From contig WELA01013072.1 of NCBI GenBank assembly GCA_009602735.1, positions 53,209 through 117,208 on the forward strand: DNA of 64,000 bases, in the 5' to 3' direction. How positions within the stretch are numbered: position 1 is the stretch's first letter; each line of letters starts with the position of its first letter. The notes under the pieces are model-generated. The model saw only the letters and a program-made list of their open reading frames with translations, had not been told where the DNA came from and did no database searches. The position numbers and the translations under genes are program-made. Shown here piece after piece: positions 46,817 through 56,965 of the stretch. This DNA comes from Mesotaenium endlicherianum (lineage: Eukaryota; Streptophyta; Zygnematophyceae; Zygnematales; Mesotaeniaceae).

Positions 46817-49217
46817 ATGTCTCAACCATGCACTTCGTCTAGAGCAACGCTTGCTGGAATGAGGACGTCCATCGAAGCTTTAAGCGCTCGTCTTCCCCCT
46901 AGGGCAGTTGCTGCAAGGTCTGGTCCAAAGTGGGGCCATGTGGCCATCGTTGCGGAGGCCAAGTCCAAGAACTCATATCCGAAGGTGAAGTGCATTTGTT
47001 GCCCTAGGGAGTTTATTGGTGGGGCCACGCGGATTTGTGGCCATTTCACGGGAGGCTGTAAGGATGTTAGTCAGTGTGAGGAGGTTCCTGACAATGTTGT
47101 AGATCTCATGATTAGCCGTAGCAACGGTAGTGCTAGTTCTCTGTTGGGAACGCGACGTAGGAAGAGTGCCATGCAAGCTGCACGAAAGCGCGTGCATAAA
47201 TGGGGTTTTGACGCTAGTGGCTCACCATGTGCAAGTGCTGGAGGGTCCCCCTCCGACACGGAGTCGAGTCAGACCTCTATAAGTGACATGTTTGAGAAGA
47301 TGAATGCTGATGTTGTCCATGAGATTGTCGCTCGCTTCTCCTATGGTATTGGTTCATCATTCAATGTTGCTCGTAGTGAGTTCTTCAGGGACATGTTGGT
47401 TGCTGTCAGTAAGAACACCCAAGAAACGGGTGTTGTGTATGTCCCGATGAAGGATAAGCCTCTCGAAAGTACCTTACTAGATAAAGAGGTGCTGAAGATA
47501 GAGGCTTGGGAGAATAAACAAAAGAAGGGACTCCCGCAGACAGGTTGTAGCATTGTAGCAAATGGGTGGACCGATCCATGCGAGCACCCTCTTCTTAACG
47601 TGCTTATGGTTGTGGGAGGCACTGAGATGTTCATGGATGCTATCAACACTGAGGGTGAAAGGAAAACGGGTGACTACATCGGTAACCACCTGCTTGGAGC
47701 CGTGGAGAAGATCGGGGCCGAAAATGTCGTACAGCTTTGCACAGACTCTGCAGCTAACATTTTAGCTGGTTGTAATGTGGTTCGCGAGAAGCACCCGCAC
47801 ATATATTGGACGCCTTGTGCTGCTAACATTTTNAACACTTTGGACCTGCTGTTGGAAGACATAGGAAAGATAAAAGAGCTCGAGGGCATAATTGCTAGCT
47901 TCAAGCACTTGGTCCAATTTGTTGCAAACCACCACATGCCTCACGCTCATTACCGTGAGCATGGGGCAAGGCTTGGAAATAAATTGGAGTTGTTGAAGCC
48001 AGGGCCCACGAGGTGTGCTAGTAACTTCCTTTGCTTGCAAAGACTCATCGTTGTGAGGGATACCTTACAAGCTATGGTGTCTGAAAGAAGATGGTTTGAA
48101 TGGGCGGCAAAGAATGGTTGTGTAGGTGAGGCTACGGAGGTTAGAGACCTAGTTCGCGACGATGAACTTTGGGAGCGAGTGAAGGTATGGATAGCTGTGT
48201 GTGAGCCGATCGTAGTTCTCCTTCGACTAGTCGACTCTCCACAACCTTCTCTTGGGAAGATCTGGGCTCGCATGAGTGCCATTAAAGAGCATGTGCTTGA
48301 GGTTGAAGGACTCAAACCGACACAAAGAACCCAAGTTAAGAAGGACGTGAAGGCTCGCCTGGACCAACTTCATAGCCCCCTACATTCTGCGGGTAAAAGT
48401 CTATTTTGATGTTGCCCACCTTTGTTGCTCGGCGGCTGCTGTTCTCTTGCATGCTTCTTATTGTGAGTTGATCATTGTTATTATTATTGTGCTTGTTATT
48501 GTTATTGCTCTCTTTTTTGTGATGTGCATTGCGTTCTCATATACTGAGTGTGCTTCTTGACTTTGTTTGGCTACAGGCTACTATCTGGACCCCGAGTTCT
48601 GAGACCATGAGTCTTGGGCTGTTGAGAAGTGTCTACTAACCGATTGGTCCAACGTGCGGAATACCCTTGTCGGAGGGAGTGTGCTTGATCGAGCGTTGGT
48701 GGATCGAGAGTTGGCACTCTACCGGCAAAGCGGTGACATTTTTGGCGATGATGTTTGCAAGGCTAATATGACTACGATGCCTGCTCACAAGTGGTGGGAA
48801 ACATATGGAAGTCATTGTCCTCACCTTTTGCTTCTTGCTATGAGAATATTGTCACAACCTGGTTCAGCAGCTGCATGTGAGAGAAATTGGTCTGAGTAAG
48901 GGTTTGTTCATAGTCCGATTCGCAATAGGCTGCTCCCTACTAGAGCAAAGAAGTTGGTGTACGTGCATTCTATGTTTAGACTTCAGGAGAAGAGCTTGGA
49001 CTTCCTTGGACCAAGTGTTGGCGCCACTCCATGGGTTGGAGAAGCGGAGTTCTTGGAGACACCTGAAGAGGAGGGTCTCAATCTTGCCATGCATGCCTCG
49101 TTGAGTGAAGAACAGGAGATAGAGGTAGAGGATGAGGAGGTGGAGGAAGAGGAGGTGGAGGAGCGACCTAGTGTTTTAGCTCCAGGAAGAAGGAGGCCTA
49201 GAGAGATCGGTTACTAG
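46817..49217 (+). pseudogene. hAT transposase, two exons, two nonsense codons
   Basis: The ATG at 46817 follows a TTATTGCAG acceptor, so a noncoding exon probably lies upstream. Exon 1 (46817-48392) has a BED-type zinc finger (C59, C62, then H76), and the RNase H-like core with D253 (NGWTDP) and D310 (TDSAANILAG). A 184-bp intron with GT/AG ends (48393-48576) keeps the frame into LHSAGYYLDPEF, the usual hAT motif. Exon 2 (48577-49217) carries the C-terminal dimerisation motif (AACERNWS) and an acidic tail. In-frame stops at 48600-48602 (TGA) and 48897-48899 (TAA) would truncate it. One N lies in a codon at 47833. Full length would be about 738 residues. Confidence 0.9.
48393..48576 (+). other. 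Intron of hAT transposase
   Basis: GTAAAA donor and TTGGCTACAG acceptor, T-rich inside. Removal joins the conserved Gly-Tyr-Tyr motif in frame, which supports the call. Confidence 0.85.
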
Positions 49218-49249
49218 ATATGTCTGTCAGCTAACATATATGTAGTAGA

Positions 49250-49632
49250 GGTAGCATGTATTCTCACTCACTTTTTTTGGCTAAGTCACACTTCACTCTC
49301 ATTAAATTTGGCAATTATAAGTACTTCTTAGATCTTGTACACGCTTGTTCAGAGTTTGCATCTTCTTTACACTTCTTCATCAAAGCTTATTATACCCGAT
49401 CAAAATGCAATGATATTGCTAAGCCTTCTAATTTTACTAATAAATAAGATAGGAAGTACAAAAACAATGCTCTGCCTAGCGGCTGTCTCAGTGTTGGACT
49501 TTTGGTCGATAAGTCAAATTTCACTCACTCTTAAAAGTAGCATATATAGGTACTTCTTAGTTCTTATACATGCTTGTTTGGATTTTGAATCGTCTTTGTA
49601 CTTCTTCATTTAAGCTTATTGTACTCCATTAA
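49250..49632 (+). repeat. About 228-bp tandem repeat, left part
   Basis: AT-rich units recognisable by AAGCTTATTNTACTCCATTAA at 49384 and 49614. The array is interrupted by piggyBac copy 3 inside a TTAA of the unit and continues at 51441. It lies 3' of the hAT transposase. Confidence 0.8.
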
Positions 49633-50262
49633 CACTAGGTCTCCCAAGGAAAAGACCATATATGGTCCAATAATGCACCCCCTAAGTCACACTATATTGA
49701 AATATCCACTGAAGCTATGACTATGTGTGATAGACCATTAGAGAGCTTACATCACGAAGTATTGCACTGGCCATGTGGCCCGCAATTTTCGGAAAGGCAA
49801 GGTGTACTTTTTGTACTAGGTGTGTACGGTAACAAGAAACGAGCAAATAGGGGCAACTTTACCTGCACACACTATGAATTTGGATTTGAACCAGTAGTTG
49901 TTGATTTAATCTGGGGTAGGCATGTGTCTTACCTGTCATATGAAACAAATTTCACTTCATTCTAGTCCGGGTATTTTTTGTACTTTTTAGTGCCTCATGC
50001 ACCAAAGCATCACATTTAATAATTCATAATTTATTCTTTACACATGCAAATAGTAATCTGTAAAGTGGAGCTTGAAAGTAAGGTCTTACTTTACTTACAA
50101 AAAAATATTTATATACAACATAATGAGATAAAATGATTGAAAATTAATTATTAGTTGCAAAATATCGCAGAATCGACAGCTTTGCACACATGAAGCTGAA
50201 TTGTTTCTGGAGCACAATGTCTTTCATATATGTTTCAGTTGTAGTTCCTCTGCTCTACAATC

Positions 50263-51131
50263 CTACTTCTTACTGCTACTCAGCTTGTAGGGGCCACTAT
50301 CTACATGTGCTATGTGCCTGTTGGTATGGTACTCCTCAAAGCAAGGCGCGGGGCAAAGCGCTACTCCACATGTTGCGCACCAATAGCTAGGCCTCACCTT
50401 ACTCTTCTCATGGCCTAGGTCATACAACTTGCTCTTGCACACTACACATCCTGGTCTAGAGCCTCCTGGAAGGTGCTTAGGGAAGTGTCTCCCTAGGAAC
50501 CTGTCAATCCCAGCCCGCCCCACACTCCAGCGAAAGCGCCTCCCCTTATGTGGATCATGGAAGTCTGTCATCTCCGCTACAACATCTAACATGAAGGGAT
50601 ACCTGTCACTCTCAGGATGGGCCAGGTTGTAGAGGATGTAGGCATCGGCCAGGGCAGCATCAAAAAGACCCCAATATAGTTTGTGCCACCACTTTAAGCT
50701 CACAGCAGAAGTCTCGACAAAGAACTTATCCGTCACACGGAGCTTGTAAAATTGATCAACACCGTCTTTGTGTGTTTTGTAGTGCACCACAATGTTTGGA
50801 GAAGTTATGGTTAAGGAGAAATTATGGTTATGGAGCAGTTGCCCTTCTTCTCCTCTTCTTTTTCTCAATTTTAACAGTAGGAACAATGAGCATCAGCTGC
50901 TTACCTCTTGCTTGCCTCCCATTGCTTCTTTTCTTTGTCATACGACACTTCTATGAGCCATGAGTTTTCCTTTTTAGTCCTCACAACCTCTTTTCTCACA
51001 ATTCCGACTAAGAAACACTCTTTGTAATATTGTCCAAATGTCTTTTTCGCCCATGCATCTCCCCAGAAGGTGGCAGGGATGAGTAATTTACCACCCACAA
51101 CTATTTTTGGCGCATTTGAAGAAGAACTCAT
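50263..51131 (-). pseudogene. Deleted piggyBac transposase
   Basis: The N-terminal domain (from the ATG at 51131, to 50901) and the C-terminal third (50886-50263, with KDGVDQFY and the CATCGVALCPAPC zinc module) remain and match copy 2. Everything between residue 80 and about 590 of the copy 2 protein is gone, so no active site can form. Confidence 0.9.
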
Positions 51132-51369
51132 GGCTCTAAGAGCTCATTAGTGACCTCGGGTACGACAGGCTTTTCACTTGAAATTTTGTTGTGGACCTGA
51201 ACTTTGAACCTCCTTCTTTTCACTCTAACTTTGTCGTTAATAATCGGAAGACCATTTTGCATTTTTTCGCCTAAGGTTCAAGTCTGTACGGTTCGTTTAA
51301 GCCATAATTTGTACCAGTTGGTGAACTGTAGCACCCTGGAGGTCAGCGCTAAAAAATGGGGGTTAGCTA

Positions 51370-51419
51370 GACCATATATGGTCCGAGGACCATATATGGT
51401 CGGAGGACCATATATGGTC
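51370..51419 (-). promoter_or_regulatory. Three CArG-like palindromes at 18-bp spacing
   Basis: Perfect GACCATATATGGTC at 51370-51383, 51388-51401 and 51406-51419. Copy 2 has two at the equivalent end. CCATATATGG is a consensus CArG box. Confidence 0.55.
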
Positions 51420-51440
51420 CGATGGGATACCTAGTGTTAA

Positions 51441-51985
51441 AAAGCAATGATACTTCTAAGCCTCCTTATTGAATTAATAAAATAATTACAAAGTACAAAA
51501 ATATGCTCTGCTAAGCAGCCCTCTTAGCGTTAGACTTTTTGTGAATAAGTCAATAATTCTTACATGTAGCATTTATAGGTACTTGTTGGTGGTTATACAT
51601 GCTTCTTAAGAGTTTGAATCTTCTTCACACTTGTTCATTGAAGCTTATTATACTCCATTAAGAAGCATGATACTACTAAGCCTTCTTATTGAACTCATAA
51701 AATAGTTAGAAAGTACAGAAAACGTGCTCTGCTAAGCGACCCTCCCATGGTTAGACGTTTTGTCGAGAAATCAAATTGTAGTCACTCTTAAATATGGCAT
51801 ATATAAGAACTTCTTATTTCTTACACATGCTTGTTAAGAGTTTAAATCATGTATACACCTCTTCCTTCAAGCTTATTCTACTTGATAAGGTAGTAATGAT
51901 ACTTTTGACAATTCTTGTTCAACTAATAAATCAGGTAGGAAGTACAAAAAACAGGTGTGCTGAGCGGCCCTCCCACAATTGGAAC
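51441..51985 (+). repeat. About 228-bp tandem repeat, right part
   Basis: Units restart at 51643 and 51871 with the same AGCTTATT string and share GAAAGTACA, CTCTGCTAAGC and TATATA motifs with the left part. Confidence 0.8.
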
Positions 51986-52061
51986 GATAAATGCCGTCGA
52001 CATTATTCATGGACAACGGGTCATTTCATTGTCCAAACGAGAAACAGCTTGCGTAAGATTC

Positions 52062-52135
52062 AGCGTGTGGCAGCGTGGTAAAGCATCGCTCCTTGCATAC
52101 GGTGACGGGGGATCAAATCCGTTGGGTTGCGCCTG
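52062..52135 (+). repeat. tRNA-Ala-like sequence (SINE head candidate)
   Basis: An A-box-like stretch (TGGCAGCGTGGTAAAGC), an anticodon-region-like CTCCTTGCATACGG with TGC, and a B-box-like GGGGATCAAATCC occur at tRNA-like spacing. The stems pair poorly, so it is not a working tRNA. It may be a tRNA-derived SINE piece inside the hAT. A second B-box-like string (GAGTTCAAACCC) lies at 52270. Confidence 0.3.
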
Positions 52136-52586
52136 ATACGTGAAGCGTACCATAATTCTTTCTTCTCAGTGGATAGTGAATGCTAACTACAATGCAACAA
52201 AGAACGGCCTGCCATAGAATCGTGCATGGCACTTCCGGTAGCTCTCTAAACCCCGCACCTGGTGGCGGGAGTTCAAACCCGACCAGTGACGTTCTGATGG
52301 TATAGTTTGATCAAGTTTTCGCTAATCTTCGTTTCAAATCGGGCAGTTCAAAAATTTCGAAAGCGCACAGAATTGTTTTTTGCCGTTTTGAACAAAAACA
52401 AAAGTCTGACACGACGTGGTATTTGTACACGTGCGACCGATATCAGACGTAGACGTCGTAGCTACTTGACGTTGACGCCGTCGTGACTTGGCGTACTAAG
52501 CGAACTAGTCCTTTTTTTTTTAACACCGTACTAAGCGAACTAGCGTACTAGTCCAACTAAGCGTACAAGCGTACGACGTAACCCTG

Positions 52587-52594
52587 CACACAGC
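52587..52594 (+). repeat. Inner hAT target site duplication, right
   Basis: CACACAGC, identical to 33073-33080. Confidence 0.95.
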
Positions 52595-52824
52595 TTTGCG
52601 CCTTTAGGGATGCAAGCGTGAGTGTGCGTGCCACCCTCCACACACCCGGCTAGAGCAGGTGCCATTGCTCTTGTTGGAGCCTCGCGCACAACCTTCATAC
52701 AGCCAACACCCCCTTGCCCATGGAAGCAAGAGGCTTGAATCCACCCAGCGGCATCCCGCAACGCAAGCACACGTGAAGGGATAAGAGAGAGAGAGAGAGA
52801 GAGAGAGGGCACGGGGTCTCATAC

Positions 52825-52902
52825 CTGGGGATTGAGGAAGGCGTGCTCTCTCAGCCGGGCCACTATTGTGCTAAACTCAATGGCCGTTGTTGTCGTGCAC
52901 AC
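52825..52902 (-). pseudogene. Captured exon fragment resembling DNA gyrase B
   Basis: The minus strand encodes EFSTIVARLREHAFLNPQ, preceded by TTAI. From family knowledge this matches the GyrB/ParE segment just before the middle of the N-terminal half (in plant organellar gyrase B roughly TTSIDF, then NTIAGRIRELAFLNPKV). The 78-bp stretch begins after a GCATGCAG acceptor and ends CAG/GTATGAG, a strong donor, and has no stop. GyrB is the ATPase subunit of the organelle topoisomerase. Here it is an isolated exon inside the right arm of the outer hAT, in the same orientation as the TON1-like exon, so it should not make a gyrase. Confidence 0.65.
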
Positions 52903-54110
52903 TGCATGCACCACCGGATGCAGCCAGCAAACTTGCCAGCCCGCTACGTGCCAGCTGCTCAGTAGATACATTTGGGAGCAAGATAGCCCATGCAGGCCGT
53001 CCAAGGAGAACCCCTTCCATTCTCCTTCCTGTTTTAAAGACTAGGATGGGCAGCTAGAGAAGGACAAGGTGCAGGAGCAGGTGGAGATGTGGGCAGAAAG
53101 GAGGAACAGGAGCAAGAGCAAGTGCAAGAGGAGGAGGAGGAAAAGGTGCAGCAGGAGGTTTAGAGGTTCAGCAGATTGAAGAGCAGGCAGAGGAGGCAAG
53201 AGATTAGCAGAAGCAGGGACAAGCTACAACTCAGCCAGTCTAGGGATGAGTTGCTAGCCCGGGAGTAAGGCCCAGGGCAAAGCTACCGCCGGCCCAGCCT
53301 TGATCTGCAGCCCAACGGCAAGCCACAGCTAGCCAGCCCAGGGCAGTGGGGGGAGCTACAGCCTAGCCTGGGGTTAAAACTACAGCTAGTCGTGTTGTGA
53401 GCTGCAACCCAGCATGCCCCTGCCGACAAAGCCTAGGCAGCCAGGGCTCTCTCTCCTCTCCTTGTCCTCGGCAGCTCCCAAGAAAAACAAGCAAGATAAT
53501 TTTGAAATCGCAGCCCTGACAACACCTCGACACATGGCAGCAGCTGCTCGACACGAAGTAGCTGTCGCAGGCACACAGAAAGGGAGAGTCTTCGAGACAA
53601 GAGAGGGAGAGAAGAGGAAGAGGAGAGGGGGAGAAAGGGGGAAAAAGCGAGAAAGAGCACTAAGATGGGAGGATGGGACAAAAAAGAGAAACTGTGTTGC
53701 AAGACAAACTAAACAAACCTAGGACGGACATGGTTGCGGCTGCACACATGTCCATGGTTGCTAAATTTGAGTTGATGCGGTTTGTGCAGTGAGGAATTGT
53801 GCAACTGCACTAATGCGAGCGACGTTGTCGCTGCATAAGCCAAAACGAGTTTTGCATAAATGTACAAGTCTCGTTATTGCAGCAAAAACCTAAAACATAG
53901 ACCTGTACATTTTCAATTCCTTCGATTCACGCGTTCCTTCTACACTCACGAGCTGAACAAGTCGACGGGAATAGATTCAACGGCGTCCAACTTGATTTGG
54001 GCGGCGCGTGTGCGTAAAATTTTACTAATACGCTTAGTACGGGCAAATCAACTTAGTACGCTTAGAAGAGCAAACGAAGCTCAACCTGTACGGCGTACGG
54101 CGTAACCTTG
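52903..54110. other. Right arm of outer hAT, low-complexity
   Basis: Purine-rich, glutamine- and arginine-coding-like low-complexity DNA without a recognised domain. A string near 53510 (CACATGGCAGCAGCTG with flanks) resembles 31780 in the left arm, so the arms share some ancestry. The last 120 bp carry TACGC and CTTAGTACG subterminal motifs. Confidence 0.4.
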
Positions 54111-54301
54111 CGTTGATATTTAGTATCATAAGTGCGGGGAGTGGGTGGTGCATGGTAGTGTAGAGTTCAGCTATGTGAGGACTGACAAAATGGTGACTGA
54201 CACCTTGACAAAGGTAATCCCGAGAGCTAAGCACCAGTGGTGTGCAGAGATGTTTGGATTGAGAGAGTGTGTAGTTAAACAGAGAAGAAGCTGAGAGGGA
54301 G

Positions 54302-54771
54302 TGTTGTAAATAGGCACTCCTGACTCTATTTGCTTTATGTTGGTTTGGTGTGCTTGTATGTGTGTGAGACGATGCATTGAGTAAACCTGTGAATAGTCAA
54401 TGTGGATGGACTGTCAATATGATAACCACAGTGTTCTGTCGACGCGGTATCATGTGTAGGCTTGTTAGAGTCTTATCACAACTGTCGATGTGATAGTGTT
54501 GGGTGACTAGTCGCCAAGTGAATATAGGCGATGTAGGAGACATTGTGTGGTGAAGTCTTAAGTGTAAGAGAAGAAGAGTCTTCAAAGAAAGCGTGTGTGC
54601 AAGATCTAAGCTAAGTGCTTGATCTGCAACAGGTTTGTGTGGCCTTGTCTGTGTGACTGAAGGAAGCTGTCTTGTAACCAACTAAGTCTGTGTGATTTGG
54701 GAGATAAAAAGCTGTATGAGCAAAGAGAAAGTGCGATAAGAAGAAGAGATGGTTGAAGAGAATTTTCAATA
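54302..54771 (+). repeat. copia E right LTR
   Basis: A 470-bp LTR starting TGTTGTAAAT right after the GAGAGGGAG tract, matching 27931-28408. It is followed by TTCAG, near-identical to TTCAA at the left side. Confidence 0.88.
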
Positions 54772-55497
54772 TTCAGCTGGATTGAATTTTGTAAACTCAT
54801 ACAGCACAGGGTGGTTGTGCTATATCTTACCATCCTTGGTGGTTTTGTCAGCAGGCTGCAACAAAACAGCACCCATGGCAAAGTCAAAAGCATCAGTAAC
54901 CACCTGCAAAGGTAACTTGGGGTCATACACAACTAAGACTAGGGCAGAACAGAGAGCATCTTTAAGGACCTGGAAGGCAACTTGCTGCTCTTCCCCCCAC
55001 GCATACTCGGTGTCCTTCTTAGTAAGGTCAGTCTGTTTACTGGCCTTTGAAGGACTAATCTCAATGAATCTCCAATAATAGTTAGCCAACCGAAGGAAAG
55101 AATTAACTTTCGAGACAGACTGTGGTATTGGCCATTCCCTTATGGTCTGGACTTTCTTGGGATTCACATTGATGCCGTCCTTGCTAACCACGTGGCCAAA
55201 AAATCCAGTACTCTCCTTAAAGAAATCACATTTGCTCAATTTGGCATATAACTGGTTCTTTCTTAAAGTGTCTATAATTGTTTTTAAGTGCTCAGCATGC
55301 TCAATTTCATTTTTAGAGAATATTCAGATATCATCCAAGAAGACTTGCACAAACGTATCCAAGTAAGGCCTTATAAGTCATTCATAGCACCCATAAAGGT
55401 TGCACGAGCATTCGTCAGTCCACATGGCATCACATTTAACTCCTAGAGTCCATAACGTGTGCGAAAAGCAGTCTTCTGTTCATTTTTCAACAAGTCA
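54772..55497 (-). CDS. pol: Ty3 D reverse transcriptase and RNase H piece (fossil)
   Basis: The minus strand reads later RT (FFGHVVSKDGI) and the start of RNase H (VVTDAFDFAMGAVLLQ). It lies in order with the Ty3 D pieces at 26873-27930 and 58793-61031. It is broken in a few places. Confidence 0.8.
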
Positions 55498-55793
55498 ATA
55501 TTTTGGGATGTGTTGGGTGCCAACACATCAACATGCACCTTCCTAGAAATTATTTATGTAGCAAGTATATAAACAAGAGCTAGAACATAGGAAGACATTC
55601 CAGAATCACTCTTGTACGTGCCAAATTCCAGAAACATACTAACTTTGAAGAGGTCATCTCTCTTTTAAGAAGCTACCACTTATGTTCATAGATCCTTACC
55701 TTGAATAGATTAAGTATTCTATTTTACTCAGTACTTTATCTATCTGTTTCACTACAGTAATATCAAGGCTAGGCACTTTGGTAGCACAAGAAA

Positions 55794-56965
55794 ATGGCCG
55801 ATCCTCAAGACCAACAGGAAGTCTTTCAAGGAACCCCTTCCTCTCTAAGAGACCCTCCTCCAGCGCCGATAGAAGAGCCCACTCAAGAAAATCAGCAACA
55901 ACAAGAAGCACCACAAGGAGGAGCACCGTCAAATCCGTGCAGCCGCTATAGCAAAGTTGACCCCACCACAAGGAGTTCCCGCAAATGAGTGGGCAGCCTT
56001 CCTAATGATCGTCCACAACCAAGTGGGCTTGGCCACCTATGAAGCAACCGTGCGAGCATCAAGAGAACCTATGGCTGCCATGGTTGCCCATATTGCGAAC
56101 AACGCTCAAAATGCAGCCCCGGATCAAGCGCCTCCACAAGAGCGTACAAGAGCAAGGAAACTCATCAAGCCCGGCAAACCCGACCCTTTCAATCCTGGGA
56201 GAGGAGCCAAACTGAATCTGTGGCTCTACCAAGTGGAGACGTACCTCACATTCCTTGAAGTACCCGAGGAGGACTACGTCCCTTTTGTCGTTACCTTGCT
56301 CAGAGGAGCAGCAACATCATGGTGGCGTATTTATGAAGCGGCTGTATATCAAGCTGTGGCGCATCTCGTACCCGGTCAAGAGCCCCCACCATCATATGCA
56401 AGATGGGTGGATGATCGTGAAGCCTTCCAGAAGAAATTCATGCCCTTCAATGCGGAGAAAATTGCTCGAGAAAAGCTCGAGAAAAGCCACATTTCATGAC
56501 CTCACTCTTGAGATCCCCAACATGTTGCTCGAGAAGAAGATTGATCGTTATATGTCTGGCCTCAAGCCCAAGGTGGCGAAAGAAGTGGAATTACGCGACA
56601 TGACGGACTTTTAATTGATTATTGAAGTGGCTCAAAAGGTGGATACCTTGGATTTCAAGCATTTCGTGCCTTCATCTTCAAGGGCATCGGCGACGCGGGT
56701 GTACGCATCCCATTGTACGTCTAAGTTTGAACCCACACCCATGGAAATTGGAGTTAATAAAAGGGACCCCGCAGCTTCTCGGAAGAGTGGAAGACCCTCT
56801 AATGACACTTATGATGCATAAAATAAGCAAGGAGTGAAAGCAAGACTCTCCCCGACTGAAAAAGAAGCTCTCCTGACGGTTGGACTATGCTTTTATTGTA
56901 AGAAAGAGGGCCATTGTGCACTCTCATGCCCCAAAAAGTTTTCAAAAAACGGACAACGCCAGTAG
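55794..56965 (+). CDS. gag: Ty3 gag of copy I (fossil)
   Basis: This is homologous throughout to the gag of copies A and C. It keeps the start (MADPQDQQ), the [12 protein letters not shown] core and a zinc knuckle of the same CX2CX4HX4C type. Several breaks are present. Confidence 0.82.

Larger units (their letters stand above)
49633..51436 (-). mobile_element. piggyBac-like transposon copy 3, internally deleted
   Basis: A 1,804-bp element between TTAA copies at 49629-49632 and 51437-51440, with ends CACTAGGTCTCCCA and CACTAGGTATCCCA identical to those of copy 2. It lies in the opposite orientation to copy 2. About 1.5 kb of the middle is missing, including the first two catalytic aspartates. 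GACCATATATGGTC palindromes remain, one at the left end (49654-49667) and three spaced 18 bp apart at the right end (51370-51419). It is a deletion derivative that could move only with transposase supplied in trans. Confidence 0.93.
33081..52586 (+). mobile_element. Inner hAT transposon with transposase gene
   Basis: A 19,506-bp hAT element with a perfect 8-bp target duplication (CACACAGC) and terminal inverted repeats CAGGATTACGCCGTACGC and CAGGGTTACGTCGTACGC (16 of 18 match). TACTAAGCGTAC-type motifs are clustered within 150 bp of both ends, as expected for subterminal transposase sites. Inside are a leader region, a large minisatellite, the transposase gene (46817-49217) and tandem 228-bp repeats. 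Later insertions inside it are Ty3 copy C and piggyBac copy 3. Without these two it is about 11 kb. It lies within the outer hAT, whose ends are related. The transposase has two stops, so it is no longer autonomous. Confidence 0.93.
31194..54110 (+). mobile_element. Outer hAT-type transposon (Pack-hAT candidate)
   Basis: A 22,917-bp interval bounded by inverted repeats: GAGGGTTATGCCGTACGC on the left, and CAAGGTTACGCCGTACGC on the right in reverse complement (15 of 18 match). It has a 7/8 target duplication in the RNase H region of copia E. TACGC and CTTAGTACG strings crowd both ends. Subtracting the nested hAT (33081-52586) and one duplication copy leaves about 3.4 kb. I see no transposase gene of its own there, only microsatellite, GC-rich low-complexity DNA and two host-like exon fragments. 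It is therefore probably non-autonomous and was mobilised by a hAT such as the inner one. Confidence 0.82.
27931..54771 (+). mobile_element. copia element E carrying the hAT nest
   Basis: A plus-strand Ty1/copia element. Its left LTR is 27931-28408, its primer site 28409-28420, its internal part 28421-31193 and 54111-54301, and its right LTR 54302-54771. The outer hAT is inserted at 31194-54110. Target duplications are TTCAA on the left (27926-27930) and TTCAG on the right (54772-54776), four of five matching. They fall at one point in Ty3 D RNase H. The LTRs differ at roughly one position in ten by eye, so the insertion is old. It is broken in several places and has lost most of RT. Confidence 0.88.

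Noticed and set aside
52062-52135. Functional tRNA-Ala gene
   Set aside because: Box-like motifs are present, but the acceptor and anticodon stems do not pair well.
52829-53004. GyrB-like fragment as an active organellar gyrase gene
   Set aside because: Only one short exon is present inside a transposon arm, with no neighbouring gyrase motifs.
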